From NCBI RefSeq assembly GCF_002179965.1, contig NZ_NGUQ01000012.1, forward strand, positions 92,612 to 156,611: 64,000 nucleotides of DNA, given 5' to 3'. The stretch is from Pandoraea sp. PE-S2T-3 (GTDB taxonomy: Bacteria > Pseudomonadota > Gammaproteobacteria > Burkholderiales > Burkholderiaceae). Below, piece after piece: positions 56,315 to 64,000 of the stretch. Both the position numbers and the translations under genes were made by a program. A model generated the notes under the pieces. It ran no database searches and had not been told where the DNA came from. It was given only the letters and a program-made list of their open reading frames with translations. Within the stretch, counting starts at the first letter, position 1. Each line of letters starts with the position of its first letter.

Positions 56315-56968
56315 TTATGGGTTGGGAAGGGTCACCCGATGCAGATATGCCGCACACATCGTGGCGATCTGATCGGCGATGTGCGCAGCGAGCTGGCCGC
56401 AGGTCGTGCCCGCCGGCGTGCGGTTCTCAAGAATCGCCTTGATCGGCCCCGTCATCGAATTCAGGAACACGAAAGCGACCGTGCTCGTATCGTCGAAACG
56501 CCCGTCCTGCGCGGTATCCAGCATGGCGACGACCGCCGCATGCATGCGCTGGCTGGCCCCCGCAAATACCTCCCGGCCATCCAGATCTTCCGACAGACGA
56601 TAGAGCGCCTGCGCTTCCTCGATATCCGTCATCTTCGCGCCGACGTACGCGTCGGCAAGCGCCCGGGCCATCGCCTCGAGCGGCAGGCCGTGCGAATCCA
56701 GACACGTCTTTTCCACCGTACAGACGATGCGGTCGATATGCCGCTCCAGCACGGCATAGAGCAGCACCTGTTTGTTCTGGAAATACTGATAGAGGGTGCC
56801 GACCGACACCCCGGCGCGCTCCGCCACCCGGGTGGTGGTGAGCTGGCGCCCGCCATCGAGCAGCAAAACCTGAAGGGCGGCCTCGAAAATCGCGTCGATC
56901 GTGACACGCGAACGGGCCTGCTGCGGCGATTTACGGGGCCCTGAGGCCCCTCGGAAGTCCGGTTTCAT
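56315..56968 (-). CDS. TetR/AcrR family transcriptional regulator
   Basis: A 217-residue regulator. The N-terminal helix-turn-helix (about 20-66; TTTRVAERAGVSVGTLYQYFQNKQVLL) is strong. The ligand domain follows with YRLSEDLDG in the middle and a TPAGTTCGQLAAHIADQI block. It is divergent from an SDR gene 108 bp away, so it probably controls that gene and itself; I see no clear palindrome in the gap. Confidence 0.88.
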   Translation of the reverse strand: MKPDFRGASGPRKSPQQARSRVTIDAIFEAALQVLLLDGGRQLTTTRVAERAGVSVGTLYQYFQNKQVLLYAVLERHIDRIVCTVEKTCLDSHGLPLEAMARALADAYVGAKMTDIEEAQALYRLSEDLDGREVFAGASQRMHAAVVAMLDTAQDGRFDDTSTVAFVFLNSMTGPIKAILENRTPAGTTCGQLAAHIADQIATMCAAYLHRVTLPNP

Positions 56969-57076
56969 ATGCGAATAGAAAATCTGAAGGATTCTTCATA
57001 AACTCGATGCTAACAAATTTGCGCGGCTTTGCATGCAGTTCAGCGCAGAACAACAGGCATGACGACGGGAGCAGTG

Positions 57077-57850
57077 ATGAAACGGGACGCAATCGACAAG
57101 GCAGTGCGAGCGGACGCCGAACGCCATCTGGGACGGGTGGCACTGGTGACGGGCGCGACCAAGGGTATTGGGCAGGAAGTGGCACGCTCGCTCGCCGAGG
57201 CGGGCATGACGGTGGTGGTGGGGGCCCGCGACGAGGCAAGAGGTGAAGAGGTGGTGGCCCCGCTGCGCAAGGCGGGTTTTCAGGCCGAGACGCTGGTGAT
57301 CGACCTGCTCAAGCCGGAGACGCTGCACGCGGCGGCCTACCGGATCGGGCGCTATCACGGCCGGCTTGACGTGCTGGTGAACAATGCGGGCATTACCGAT
57401 CCGCGCGACGACACCCCCGAGCGGGCGTCCATCGAGGCGGTCGAGCGGGTATTTGCCACTAACTTCTTCGGCACCTTGCGGGTGACGCAAGCCATGTTGC
57501 CGTGGCTGTCGCGCTCGGACGCCGCGCGTATCGTCAACGTGTCGAGCGGTCTGGGCTCGCTCGCCAACAACGGCGACCCGGCGTGGGAGCATGCCGCGTT
57601 CAAGCTGATCGGGTACAACGCCTCCAAGGCGGCGCTCAACATGCTGACCGTGCAGCTCTCGCACACCTTGCGCGAGACGGCGATCACCGTGAATTCGGTC
57701 GATCCGGGCTACACGGCGACCGATCTGAACGGCAAACGGGGCACCCAGAGCGTGGAAGACGGCGCGCGCAGCGTGGTGATGCTGGCGCTGGGCGAGCGTG
57801 GTGCGGTCAACGGCGGCTTCTTCGACGTGGCAGGCGCGTTGCCGTGGTGA
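57077..57850 (+). CDS. Short-chain dehydrogenase/reductase
   Basis: A 257-residue classical SDR. The cofactor site TGATKGIG is at about 25-32, NNAG is in VLVNNAGIT, and the catalytic Ser-Tyr-Lys is SSGLGS...YNASK. The insertion between the Ser and the Tyr (LANNGDPAWEHAAFKLIG) is typical of the carbonyl-reductase-like SDRs that act on bulky ketones. GGGAG 6 nt upstream sets the ATG at 57077. It is divergent from the TetR gene. The substrate is unknown. Confidence 0.88.
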   Translation: MKRDAIDKAVRADAERHLGRVALVTGATKGIGQEVARSLAEAGMTVVVGARDEARGEEVVAPLRKAGFQAETLVIDLLKPETLHAAAYRIGRYHGRLDVLVNNAGITDPRDDTPERASIEAVERVFATNFFGTLRVTQAMLPWLSRSDAARIVNVSSGLGSLANNGDPAWEHAAFKLIGYNASKAALNMLTVQLSHTLRETAITVNSVDPGYTATDLNGKRGTQSVEDGARSVVMLALGERGAVNGGFFDVAGALPW

Positions 57851-57952
57851 ACGGGTAACCGAGTGCAGGGGCGGGGCAGGTTGCGCACGCGGTAAAATGC
57901 GCAGCCTGCTTGTCCGGTGACACCTCCGCCACCGGCCCCAACCGATCGTTTC

Positions 57953-58213
57953 ATGAACTGCCGACCGCATTGCGCGGCTTGTTGTATCGCGCCCTCCATC
58001 TCGTCCCCGATTCCCGGCATGCCGCACGGCAAGCCGGCGAACACGCGCTGCGTGCAACTCGACGATGCCGACCGCTGCCAGATCTTCGGCAGCCCGCTGC
58101 GCCCGGCCGTGTGCGGCTCGCTGCAACCTTCGTTGGAAATGTGTGGCGACGACCGCGAACACGCCGTGCGCTGGCTGTCCGAACTCGAAGCGCTGACAGC
58201 ACCGGTGCAGTAA
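57953..58213 (+). CDS. YkgJ family cysteine-cluster protein
   Basis: An 86-residue protein with the N-terminal CRPHCAACC cluster and further cysteines in [24 protein letters not shown], the metal- or Fe-S-binding pattern of the YkgJ/DUF3109-like family. The start at 57953 places the cluster at the N-terminus as in relatives; an in-frame upstream GTG at 57917 is possible. The role is unknown. Confidence 0.85.
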   Translation: MNCRPHCAACCIAPSISSPIPGMPHGKPANTRCVQLDDADRCQIFGSPLRPAVCGSLQPSLEMCGDDREHAVRWLSELEALTAPVQ

Positions 58214-58347
58214 CCGGCGGATCGCCCCCATGCATCAAACCCCATCCGTCACAGCGCTACGCCGATAGGCACCGGGTAGTTCGGCGTCATGGGCGAATGC
58301 TATAGTCGCGCGTGTCGGGCGCTGGGCGCCCTGTAGTGGAACGAGAC

Positions 58348-58986
58348 ATGGCGCGTCACACGCATCCGGACCGGCAACATCATCAGCAGTGCGAGGCATT
58401 GGACACACGCGATGTGCACGAAGCGACGAACCCGTCGCGTCGTCGCTGGCTGACCCTCACGGGCGCATCGGCACTCGCTGCCGGGCTCGCCGCATGTGCC
58501 GGTTTGCCGTTCGGCAACGACTACACCTTTTCCGAAAGCCAGTTGCAGCGCGCGTTGGAGCGCAAGTTTCCGTTCGACCGCCGCGTGCTGGCGGTGCTTG
58601 ACGTGAACCTGTCGCACCCGCGTCTGACGCTGCTGCCAGACCGCAACCGTCTGGCGGTGGCCGTCGACGCCACCGTGACGCATCCGCTTGGCGGCGCGCC
58701 GCTCACCGGCACGCTGGCCATCGACAGTGCGCTGGCCTACGACCCGGCCACGATGTCCGTGGTGCTGCGCGATCCGGAAGTCGAGACATTCACGATTGAC
58801 GGTTTGCCCGAGCGCTGGTCGCGCCAGCTCAACGCTGCCGGCGCATTGCTCGCCACTCAGTTGTTGCAGGGCGCCCCGATCTACACGTTCAAGCCCGAGC
58901 AACTGAGCATTGGCGGCGTGGCAAGACAACCGGGCCAGATCACCGTGCTGTCGCACGGTGTGAACGTCAAATTCGATTCCCGTTGA
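58348..58986 (+). CDS. DUF1439-type lipoprotein with twin-arginine-like signal
   Basis: A 212-residue exported protein. A long polar N-terminus leads to SRRRWLTLTGASALAAGLAAC, which combines a twin-arginine motif with a lipobox (LAAC), so it may be folded and then Tat-exported before lipidation. The mature part (YTFSESQLQRALERKFPFDRRV onward) matches the DUF1439 (YceB-like) family, a tubular lipid-binding-like fold in the outer envelope. The start at 58348 is preceded by GGA and ACGAG at fair spacing. It sits upstream of uppP, 89 bp away. Confidence 0.78.
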   Translation: MARHTHPDRQHHQQCEALDTRDVHEATNPSRRRWLTLTGASALAAGLAACAGLPFGNDYTFSESQLQRALERKFPFDRRVLAVLDVNLSHPRLTLLPDRNRLAVAVDATVTHPLGGAPLTGTLAIDSALAYDPATMSVVLRDPEVETFTIDGLPERWSRQLNAAGALLATQLLQGAPIYTFKPEQLSIGGVARQPGQITVLSHGVNVKFDSR

Positions 58987-59075
58987 ACCGATGAATCGTT
59001 GAGCCGGCGGCAACGCATGCCGGGCTCACGCATCTCCCGATTTCACCCTTTCAAGACTTATCAGGAAACCATTGC

Positions 59076-59918
59076 ATGGACTTGTTGCTGGCGCTTAAGG
59101 CGGTCATTCTCGGTGTGGTCGAAGGTCTGACCGAATTCCTCCCGATCTCGTCGACGGGGCACCTGATTCTGGCCGGCAGTCTGCTCAACTTCAACGACGA
59201 CAAGGGCAAGGTCTTCGAGATCGTGATTCAGTTCGGCGCGATTCTGGCCGTCTGCTGGGAATTCCGCGCGAAGATTGCACGTGTCGTGGCGGGGCTGGGC
59301 AGCGATGCCACCTCGCGCCGTTTTGCCATCAACGTGATCGTCGCCTGCCTGCCGGCCATCGTGCTGGGGCTGCTGCTCGGCAAGCACATCAAGGCGGTGC
59401 TGTTCAATCCGACGGTGGTGGCCACAGCGTTCATCGTCGGTGGCGTGATCATTCTGCTGGTCGAGCGTCACAACCGCCGCAATGTCGAAGCCGGCCAATT
59501 GCCGCGCGTGAATTCCATCGACGATCTGTCGGTCGCCGATGCGCTGAAGGTCGGCTTTGCACAGTGTCTCGCGCTCGTGCCCGGTACGTCGCGCTCGGGG
59601 GCCACGATCATCGGCGGGATGATGTTCGGACTGGAGCGCAAGGTGGCGACCGAGTTCTCGTTCTTCCTCGCGATTCCGATCCTGTTCGGCGCAACCATCT
59701 ACGAACTGTACAAGGCGCGCGCCACGCTGTCGGTGGATGACTTCAGCCTGTTCGGTGTCGGGTTCGTGGCGGCGTTCATCAGTGCGTTCATTTGCGTGCG
59801 CTGGTTGCTGCGCTACATCGCGTCGCACGACTTCACCGCGTTCGCGTGGTACCGCATCGTGTTCGGTCTGGTGGTGCTGGCGACCGGTTACAGCGGGCTG
59901 GTGGTCTGGGCAGACTAA
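59076..59918 (+). CDS. uppP: Undecaprenyl-diphosphate phosphatase
   Basis: A 280-residue membrane enzyme (BacA type) that recycles undecaprenyl diphosphate to the monophosphate used for peptidoglycan and O-antigen, and can confer bacitracin tolerance. About eight helices are seen, with the two catalytic blocks [18 protein letters not shown] (about 14-31) and [15 protein letters not shown] (about 168-182). Its product supplies the carrier used by the WecA-type enzymes elsewhere in this window. A terminator follows. Confidence 0.97.
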   Translation: MDLLLALKAVILGVVEGLTEFLPISSTGHLILAGSLLNFNDDKGKVFEIVIQFGAILAVCWEFRAKIARVVAGLGSDATSRRFAINVIVACLPAIVLGLLLGKHIKAVLFNPTVVATAFIVGGVIILLVERHNRRNVEAGQLPRVNSIDDLSVADALKVGFAQCLALVPGTSRSGATIIGGMMFGLERKVATEFSFFLAIPILFGATIYELYKARATLSVDDFSLFGVGFVAAFISAFICVRWLLRYIASHDFTAFAWYRIVFGLVVLATGYSGLVVWAD

Positions 59919-59940
59919 GCATCACGGATTGACGCAATGA

Positions 59941-59968
59941 AAAAAGGGCACCTCGCGGTGCCCTTTTT
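59941..59968. terminator. Bidirectional intrinsic terminator
   Basis: A 12-bp perfect stem (59941-59952 with 59957-59968), with A-tract and T-tract ends, lies between convergent uppP and trmB. Confidence 0.9.
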
Positions 59969-59997
59969 CGTATGCCTCAGCCTTTCAATCGCGCCGT

Positions 59998-60807
59998 TCA
60001 GCCGCGCTTCCTGAAGACCAGATCCCACACGCCGTGACCGAGGCGCAGGCCACGGTTCTCGAACTTCGTCACCGGACGGTAGTCGGGACGCGGCGCATAG
60101 TCGGCGGCGGTGTTCTCGAGCGTCGGCTCGGCGCCCAGCACTTCGAGCATCTGTTCGGCGTATTCCTGCCAGTCGGTCGCGCAGTGCAGATAACCACCCG
60201 GCTTCAGGCGCGAGGCGAGCAGTGCGACAAACGGCGGCTGGAGCAGGCGGCGCTTGTGGTGGCGCTTCTTGTGCCACGGGTCCGGGAAGAACACGTGAAC
60301 GCCGTCGAGCGACGCTTCCGGCAGCATGTGCTGAACCACTTCCACGGCGTCGTGCTGGATGATGCGCACGTTCGACAGCGGCGTGGTTCCGATGAGCTTG
60401 AGCAGCGCGCCCACGCCCGGCTCGTGCACTTCCACGCCGAGGAAATCGTCGTCAGGGCGCACCTTGGCGATATGCGCGGTGCCGTCGCCCATGCCGAAAC
60501 CGATTTCGAGAATGCGCGGGGCGTTCGGGCGTTCGAAGGCGGCCGGCCAGTCGAGCGTTTCGGGCGCGTAGGGCACGAGGAACTTCGGGCCGAGCGTGTC
60601 GAATGCGCGCTTTTGCGCTTCCGAGCTGCGACCGGCACGGCGCACGAAGCTGCGGATGCGGCGCGGGTGCGCAACGCCGTCCGGACCGATCTGTGCTTCG
60701 TCGTCTTGCGCGTCAGAGGTGTTCGGCGCGTCGAGGTCGGCGTCGTCGTCGTGGGCCGGTTGCGCGTCGTCAGTCGGCGGTCGCCCGTGGTTCGCGTGGT
60801 TCGTCAT
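59998..60807 (-). CDS. trmB: tRNA (guanosine(46)-N7)-methyltransferase
   Basis: A 269-residue SAM-dependent enzyme that methylates G46 in the variable loop of tRNA. The SAM site [12 protein letters not shown] and the family block [19 protein letters not shown] with the catalytic Asp are clear; RSFVRRAGR opens the domain. The first 50 residues are Asp/Ala-rich and disordered, an extension over the E. coli enzyme. The start at 60807 is chosen as the first ATG after the low-complexity upstream frame; later starts within the extension are possible. Confidence 0.94.
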   Translation of the reverse strand: MTNHANHGRPPTDDAQPAHDDDADLDAPNTSDAQDDEAQIGPDGVAHPRRIRSFVRRAGRSSEAQKRAFDTLGPKFLVPYAPETLDWPAAFERPNAPRILEIGFGMGDGTAHIAKVRPDDDFLGVEVHEPGVGALLKLIGTTPLSNVRIIQHDAVEVVQHMLPEASLDGVHVFFPDPWHKKRHHKRRLLQPPFVALLASRLKPGGYLHCATDWQEYAEQMLEVLGAEPTLENTAADYAPRPDYRPVTKFENRGLRLGHGVWDLVFRKRG

Positions 60808-60998
60808 GGAAGCAGAAAGCCGTCGGGGGCGACGGCTTGTCGAGGAAGTGCTGCGGCGGGCGGCGCGCTTGGCAGTGATGCCCGCGCTGGCGCCCAACAC
60901 GATGATTTTTCAAAGGAATTTCCCGCGCCTTGGCAGCGGGAACGAGCGCGATTATCGCCCGGAACGGTCTTGACTGGCAAGTTGGCCCCCGGTGCCGC

Positions 60999-61862
60999 TC
61001 AACGCGCCTTTGCCCGCGAGGGCTTGGCGGAAGCCGCGACACGCGCCGCGCTCTTGTTGCGCATTGCGCCGGCGCTGTCCATGTCTTCGAGCCATGAGAG
61101 GGCGTCGGCATGGCGCAGAAAGTGGCGGAGATAGTCGGGCGACACGTCGTGCATGAGCGAGAGCGCGCGATGCACGAGATGACTCGAATTCAGCGGCCCG
61201 GCGTTCTCCGGCACCTGCGCCAGCGACTGCCGCAGATTGCCGTCGGTGCTGAGCTTCGACCAGGTTTCGCGGAAATACTCCAGCACGTCCATGTCTTCGA
61301 AACTGTCGTCGGTTGCGATGACCGTTGGGGGCGCGGGCGGCGCGATGGCAGGGGCGACCGATGAAGCGGCGGATGAAACACCTGCCGCTGCGCCGGATGA
61401 AGCCGCGTTGACCGGGCGCGCCACAGGTGCCGGGTTCGCGGGACGCTTGAGCGACGCTACCGACCGTGCGGGCCGCTCGCCGACGCGTTGCGTCATGTCG
61501 GCGATCAGGGCAGACAGGGGCGACTGGGAGGACTGGGAGGACTGGGATGGCGAGATGGCAGCAACTCCGCCTTCCGGCGCCGTGGCAACGCTGTCGTGGG
61601 CGTCCGGGGCTGCACCGTTCGCACCGTCCGTCAAAGCCTTCGAGAAGGCGTCGACGAGCGTTTGCAGGCGCGCGTCCAGCACGCGCCTTGCTTCGCCCGT
61701 ATAGGTCTCTGCTCGCCGCGCTAGCGCCTCAATGAGGTGAAAGCGAACCGGGTCGCGCTTGTCGGCTTGCTGCGCCCGCCAGAGGTCGAGTTGGGTCTGC
61801 CAGATCGACTTATCGGCGGCGTCGGCGGTGTCAGCCGAATCGGTGGGATCAGCGTCAGCCAT
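60999..61862 (-). CDS. DUF2894 domain-containing protein
   Basis: A 287-residue cytoplasmic protein of the DUF2894 family, of unknown function. An N-terminal helical part (about 18-80; WQTQLDLWRAQQADKRDPVRFHLIEALARRAE) and a C-terminal helical part (about 190-265; LEYFRETWSKLSTDGNLRQSLAQVP...LVHRALSLMHDVSP) are conserved. They are joined by a low-complexity Ala/Ser/Pro linker with a 9-bp DNA repeat. The tail is basic. It overlaps the OmpA-family gene by 8 bp and so belongs to the same operon, last of the three genes seen. Confidence 0.78.
   Translation of the reverse strand: MADADPTDSADTADAADKSIWQTQLDLWRAQQADKRDPVRFHLIEALARRAETYTGEARRVLDARLQTLVDAFSKALTDGANGAAPDAHDSVATAPEGGVAAISPSQSSQSSQSPLSALIADMTQRVGERPARSVASLKRPANPAPVARPVNAASSGAAAGVSSAASSVAPAIAPPAPPTVIATDDSFEDMDVLEYFRETWSKLSTDGNLRQSLAQVPENAGPLNSSHLVHRALSLMHDVSPDYLRHFLRHADALSWLEDMDSAGAMRNKSAARVAASAKPSRAKAR
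61522..61548. repeat. 9-bp tandem repeat in DUF2894 gene
   Basis: GACTGGGAG occurs twice and GACTGGGAT once, back to back. On the coding strand this gives the SQSSQSSQS-type stretch. In-frame expansion or contraction is possible. Confidence 0.8.
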
Positions 61863-62538
61863 TTGATTTCCCGGCCTTGCCTGTATTCCCCGCATTCCCC
61901 GCACTACTGCGCGGCATCGGTGCAATTTCCACGCGCCGGTTCTTGGCGCGGCCGGCCTCGTCGCCGTTCGACGTCACGGGCTGTTCCGCACCGAACGCGG
62001 CCGAGAACACCGACGACGGGGGAATACCTGCGGCGATCAACTCGCGCGTGACGGTGAGCGCCCGTTGCGCAGACAACTCCCAGTTATCGGCAAAGCGCCG
62101 GTTCGTCTCACGCACTTGCTGATCGTCGGTGAAGCCACTGACCATCAGAATCTCGTCGCTCACTTTCAGGTAAGCGGCGAGCGGCGCGGCGAGACTGCGC
62201 AGCACTTCGCGGCCCTGCGGCTGCAACTGATCCGAATTCAGCGCGAAGAGCACGTTGCCGCTGATACCGATGCGGCCGTTCACGATCGTGACGCGCCCGC
62301 CCGCCAGCGGCCCGGCGAGCGCTTTCTCCAGCGTCTCGCGGCGTTGCGTTTCGGCCTGACGTTCCTTCACCTCGCGCTCCAGCTTGGCCGACAATTCGAG
62401 CTGCACGCCGATCACGCCAAGCATGATCAGCACGAACGCGCCGAGCATCACCGACATCAGATCGCCGAACACGGCCCACGCCGGTGCGGCGGCGCCAACG
62501 TCGCCGTCGGCCATCTCGGAGTCGAAGTCGTGGCTCAT
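61855..62538 (-). CDS. OmpA-family protein with MotB/ZorB-like membrane helix
   Basis: A 227-residue protein built like a stator B subunit. A short cytoplasmic N-terminus is followed by one membrane helix (about 22-46) in which Asp26 lies near the start of FGDLMSVMLGAFVLIML. This is the position and context of the proton-carrying Asp of MotB and ZorB. A coiled region (49-80) follows, then an OmpA-like peptidoglycan-binding domain (about 85-215) with SGFTDD, NWELSAQRA and NRRVEI. It overlaps the DUF802 gene by 4 bp (ATGA) and DUF2894 by 8 bp. The C-terminal 15 residues are Asn/Gly-rich. Confidence 0.85.
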   Translation of the reverse strand: MSHDFDSEMADGDVGAAAPAWAVFGDLMSVMLGAFVLIMLGVIGVQLELSAKLEREVKERQAETQRRETLEKALAGPLAGGRVTIVNGRIGISGNVLFALNSDQLQPQGREVLRSLAAPLAAYLKVSDEILMVSGFTDDQQVRETNRRFADNWELSAQRALTVTRELIAAGIPPSSVFSAAFGAEQPVTSNGDEAGRAKNRRVEIAPMPRSSAGNAGNTGKAGKSNG

Positions 62539-64000
62539 GCTGCCGCGCTACCCGGTTGTGTGCGGGCCGCGCCCAGCTGTTGCAGGTTTTCGAGAATCTG
62601 CTTTTGCGACATCACGCTCAACTCCACCACTTCGCGGGCTTGCGCGACGTAGTAGCCGAGTTGTTCGTCGCTGCGGGCCATCGATTTGTCGAGTGCGGCT
62701 TCAATGCGTTGCAGATGGTCGAGCAGTTGCGTGTTCGATTCGCCGAAGGCCTGCACGGCAGCGCCGAACGTGTCGCCGAGGCTCGCCACTTCCACCGCGC
62801 TGCCGGTGACCTGCGCCGACGCGGCGGCCAGTTTCTCGGTCTGGGCGGCAATGGCGTCGCCCAGATTCGCGCTGGCACGTTCGAGCAACTGCGCCGACGT
62901 GGTGACGAGATCGTCGACCGCCGCGCGTTGTTCGTTGCCTGCATGGCGCACCGTGTCGAGCAGCGTGCCGAGCGTATCGAGCAGGCGCGAGCGTTCTTCC
63001 AGCATGGCGTTGTCGCGCAACATGCTGTCCGAGAGCTTCTGACGCAGTTCGGCGATGATTTCGGCGGCGGCCTTCGGGGCTTCGGCAGCGGTCTGCATCA
63101 GGCGCGAAATCTCGGCGATGGTGTCGCTCGCGTTGTTGCGCGACTGTTCCGACATTTCGAGCGCGGTACGGCTGAGCGTCTCGCAGATCGTCTGTTGCTG
63201 ATTGGCCGTTTGCGCGCCCATCTGCTGCCACTGTTCGCGCAGTGTCGCGAGCGTGCCTTCGAGCGTTGCGGTCCATGCCGACAGACGTTGCGTCTCGCGC
63301 TCGGCAGTGGCGTCGTGATGCGCGGCGTTGGCGGCGTTCAGGGCGTCGAGCAGCGACGCGCTGTGTTCGGTGAAGGCCGTCGTCGTCGCGGCAACGAGTT
63401 GCTGATTGCCGCCCGCCAGTTGTTCGCTCACGCGAGCGTGTTCGGCGATGGCGTCGCGCCAGGCGTGTGCGACATTGGCCGACGCGGCGTCCATTTGCGT
63501 CGAAACACCATGCAGCAGTTGCGTCGAGCGCGTGTCGAAGGTGTCGGCAAAGCGCGCGAGCGCGGCGGCGAGGTCTTGCGTGAGCGAGTCGTTGGCTTGT
63601 TGCTGCGCAGTGATGGCCTGCTTCCACTCGCCGGACACCACGGCCGCCGTGTCGGCAACGCTTTGCATCGCGCCTTCCGTGCGCGTGCTCACGCCGTCCA
63701 CGAGATGCGCCGAGCGTTGCTCGAATGTTTCCGTGAAGCGGCTCAATGCGGTGCCAAGATCGGCGGCCAGCGACGCGTTGGCCGCCTTTTGCAGCGCCAG
63801 CGATTCGCTCCACACTTGCGCCACACGCTCGTGTGCACCGGACACATTGCCGCTGGTCGTATCGAGCTTCACCGCCACGTCGCTGATCAGGGCATTCGAA
63901 CGCGCGTCGAACGTCTGAGCGAAGCGTTCCAGCGCGGCACCGAGCTCCTGCGTCATCGTGTCGTGCGACAAGCGTTGCTGCGTCAGTGCCTGATCCCACA
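62535..64000 (-). CDS. DUF802 domain-containing long coiled-coil protein, 5' partial
   Basis: The frame is open to the right edge, so the N-terminus lies outside. The visible 488 residues are almost wholly helical. Units of about 60-64 residues with the pattern W-x-x-A-L/I-x-x-Q, then L-x-x-DL-x-x-AL-x-RF-x-x-TF-x-x-RS, repeat at least three times near the visible start (DUF802 repeats). A long coiled coil follows, ending QILENLQQLGAARTQPG. In the family, membrane helices precede these repeats. Being overlapped with a MotB/ZorB-like gene suggests a MotA/ZorA-like partner with a long cytoplasmic tail; this is inferred because the membrane part is not in the window. Confidence 0.8.
   Translation of the reverse strand, partial: WDQALTQQRLSHDTMTQELGAALERFAQTFDARSNALISDVAVKLDTTSGNVSGAHERVAQVWSESLALQKAANASLAADLGTALSRFTETFEQRSAHLVDGVSTRTEGAMQSVADTAAVVSGEWKQAITAQQQANDSLTQDLAAALARFADTFDTRSTQLLHGVSTQMDAASANVAHAWRDAIAEHARVSEQLAGGNQQLVAATTTAFTEHSASLLDALNAANAAHHDATAERETQRLSAWTATLEGTLATLREQWQQMGAQTANQQQTICETLSRTALEMSEQSRNNASDTIAEISRLMQTAAEAPKAAAEIIAELRQKLSDSMLRDNAMLEERSRLLDTLGTLLDTVRHAGNEQRAAVDDLVTTSAQLLERASANLGDAIAAQTEKLAAASAQVTGSAVEVASLGDTFGAAVQAFGESNTQLLDHLQRIEAALDKSMARSDEQLGYYVAQAREVVELSVMSQKQILENLQQLGAARTQPGSAAA

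Overview
The window reads as a chromosomal core segment of a high-GC betaproteobacterium of the family Burkholderiaceae, most like Pandoraea/Burkholderia/Ralstonia. The basis is protein character and gene order: recA-recX, a DUF2889 gene overlapping sucC-sucD, rubredoxin beside a ThiD-like kinase, yqgE-ruvX-pyrB-pseudo-dihydroorotase, waaC-kdoO-waaA, and a DUF802/OmpA/DUF2894 operon. The genus is inference. I saw no insertion sequence, prophage, CRISPR array or rRNA. Only one tRNA gene is present (elongator tRNA-Met).

Layout. 1-9.1 kb: end of a YbdG-type mechanosensitive channel, an Old Yellow Enzyme reductase with an MFS transporter opposite a TetR regulator, a chemoreceptor, and an XRE-cupin regulator divergent from the threonine-degradation pair kbl-tdh. 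9.1-19.7 kb: a small membrane protein, an outer-membrane barrel candidate, an ABC importer with fused permease, a TPR glycosyltransferase-like protein, an AI-2E family permease behind an NhaR-like regulator, a TerC protein and a small zinc-ribbon protein. 19.7-31 kb: tRNA-Met, an MHS-family transporter, a TctDE/QseBC-type two-component system, recA (LexA-box-like site), recX, DUF2889-sucCD, a second TerC and a type IV pilin. 31-41.3 kb: PglL/O-antigen-ligase-like membrane protein, ThiD-like kinase, rubredoxin, an unrecognised 481-residue protein, yqgE, ruvX, pyrB, a dihydroorotase-like pseudoenzyme, a PlsC acyltransferase and ApaH with a lysine-rich tail.

41.4-53.6 kb is a surface-polysaccharide region. 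A six-gene minus-strand operon encodes a flippase, three GT4 glycosyltransferases and two tandem WecA/WbpL-type initiating transferases. Opposite it lie phosphomannomutase and waaC-kdoO-waaA for the inner core. 53.6-60.8 kb holds a TolC-family protein, a rhodanese, a Pcm-like methyltransferase, a TetR/SDR divergent pair, a YkgJ cysteine-cluster protein, a Tat-type lipoprotein, uppP and trmB.

61-64 kb, cut by the right edge, holds the least understood system: a long coiled-coil DUF802 protein, a MotB/ZorB-like OmpA protein with an aspartate in its only membrane helix, and a DUF2894 protein. The three genes overlap head to tail. They look like a stator-type envelope machine of unknown function and are my leading candidate for an undescribed system.
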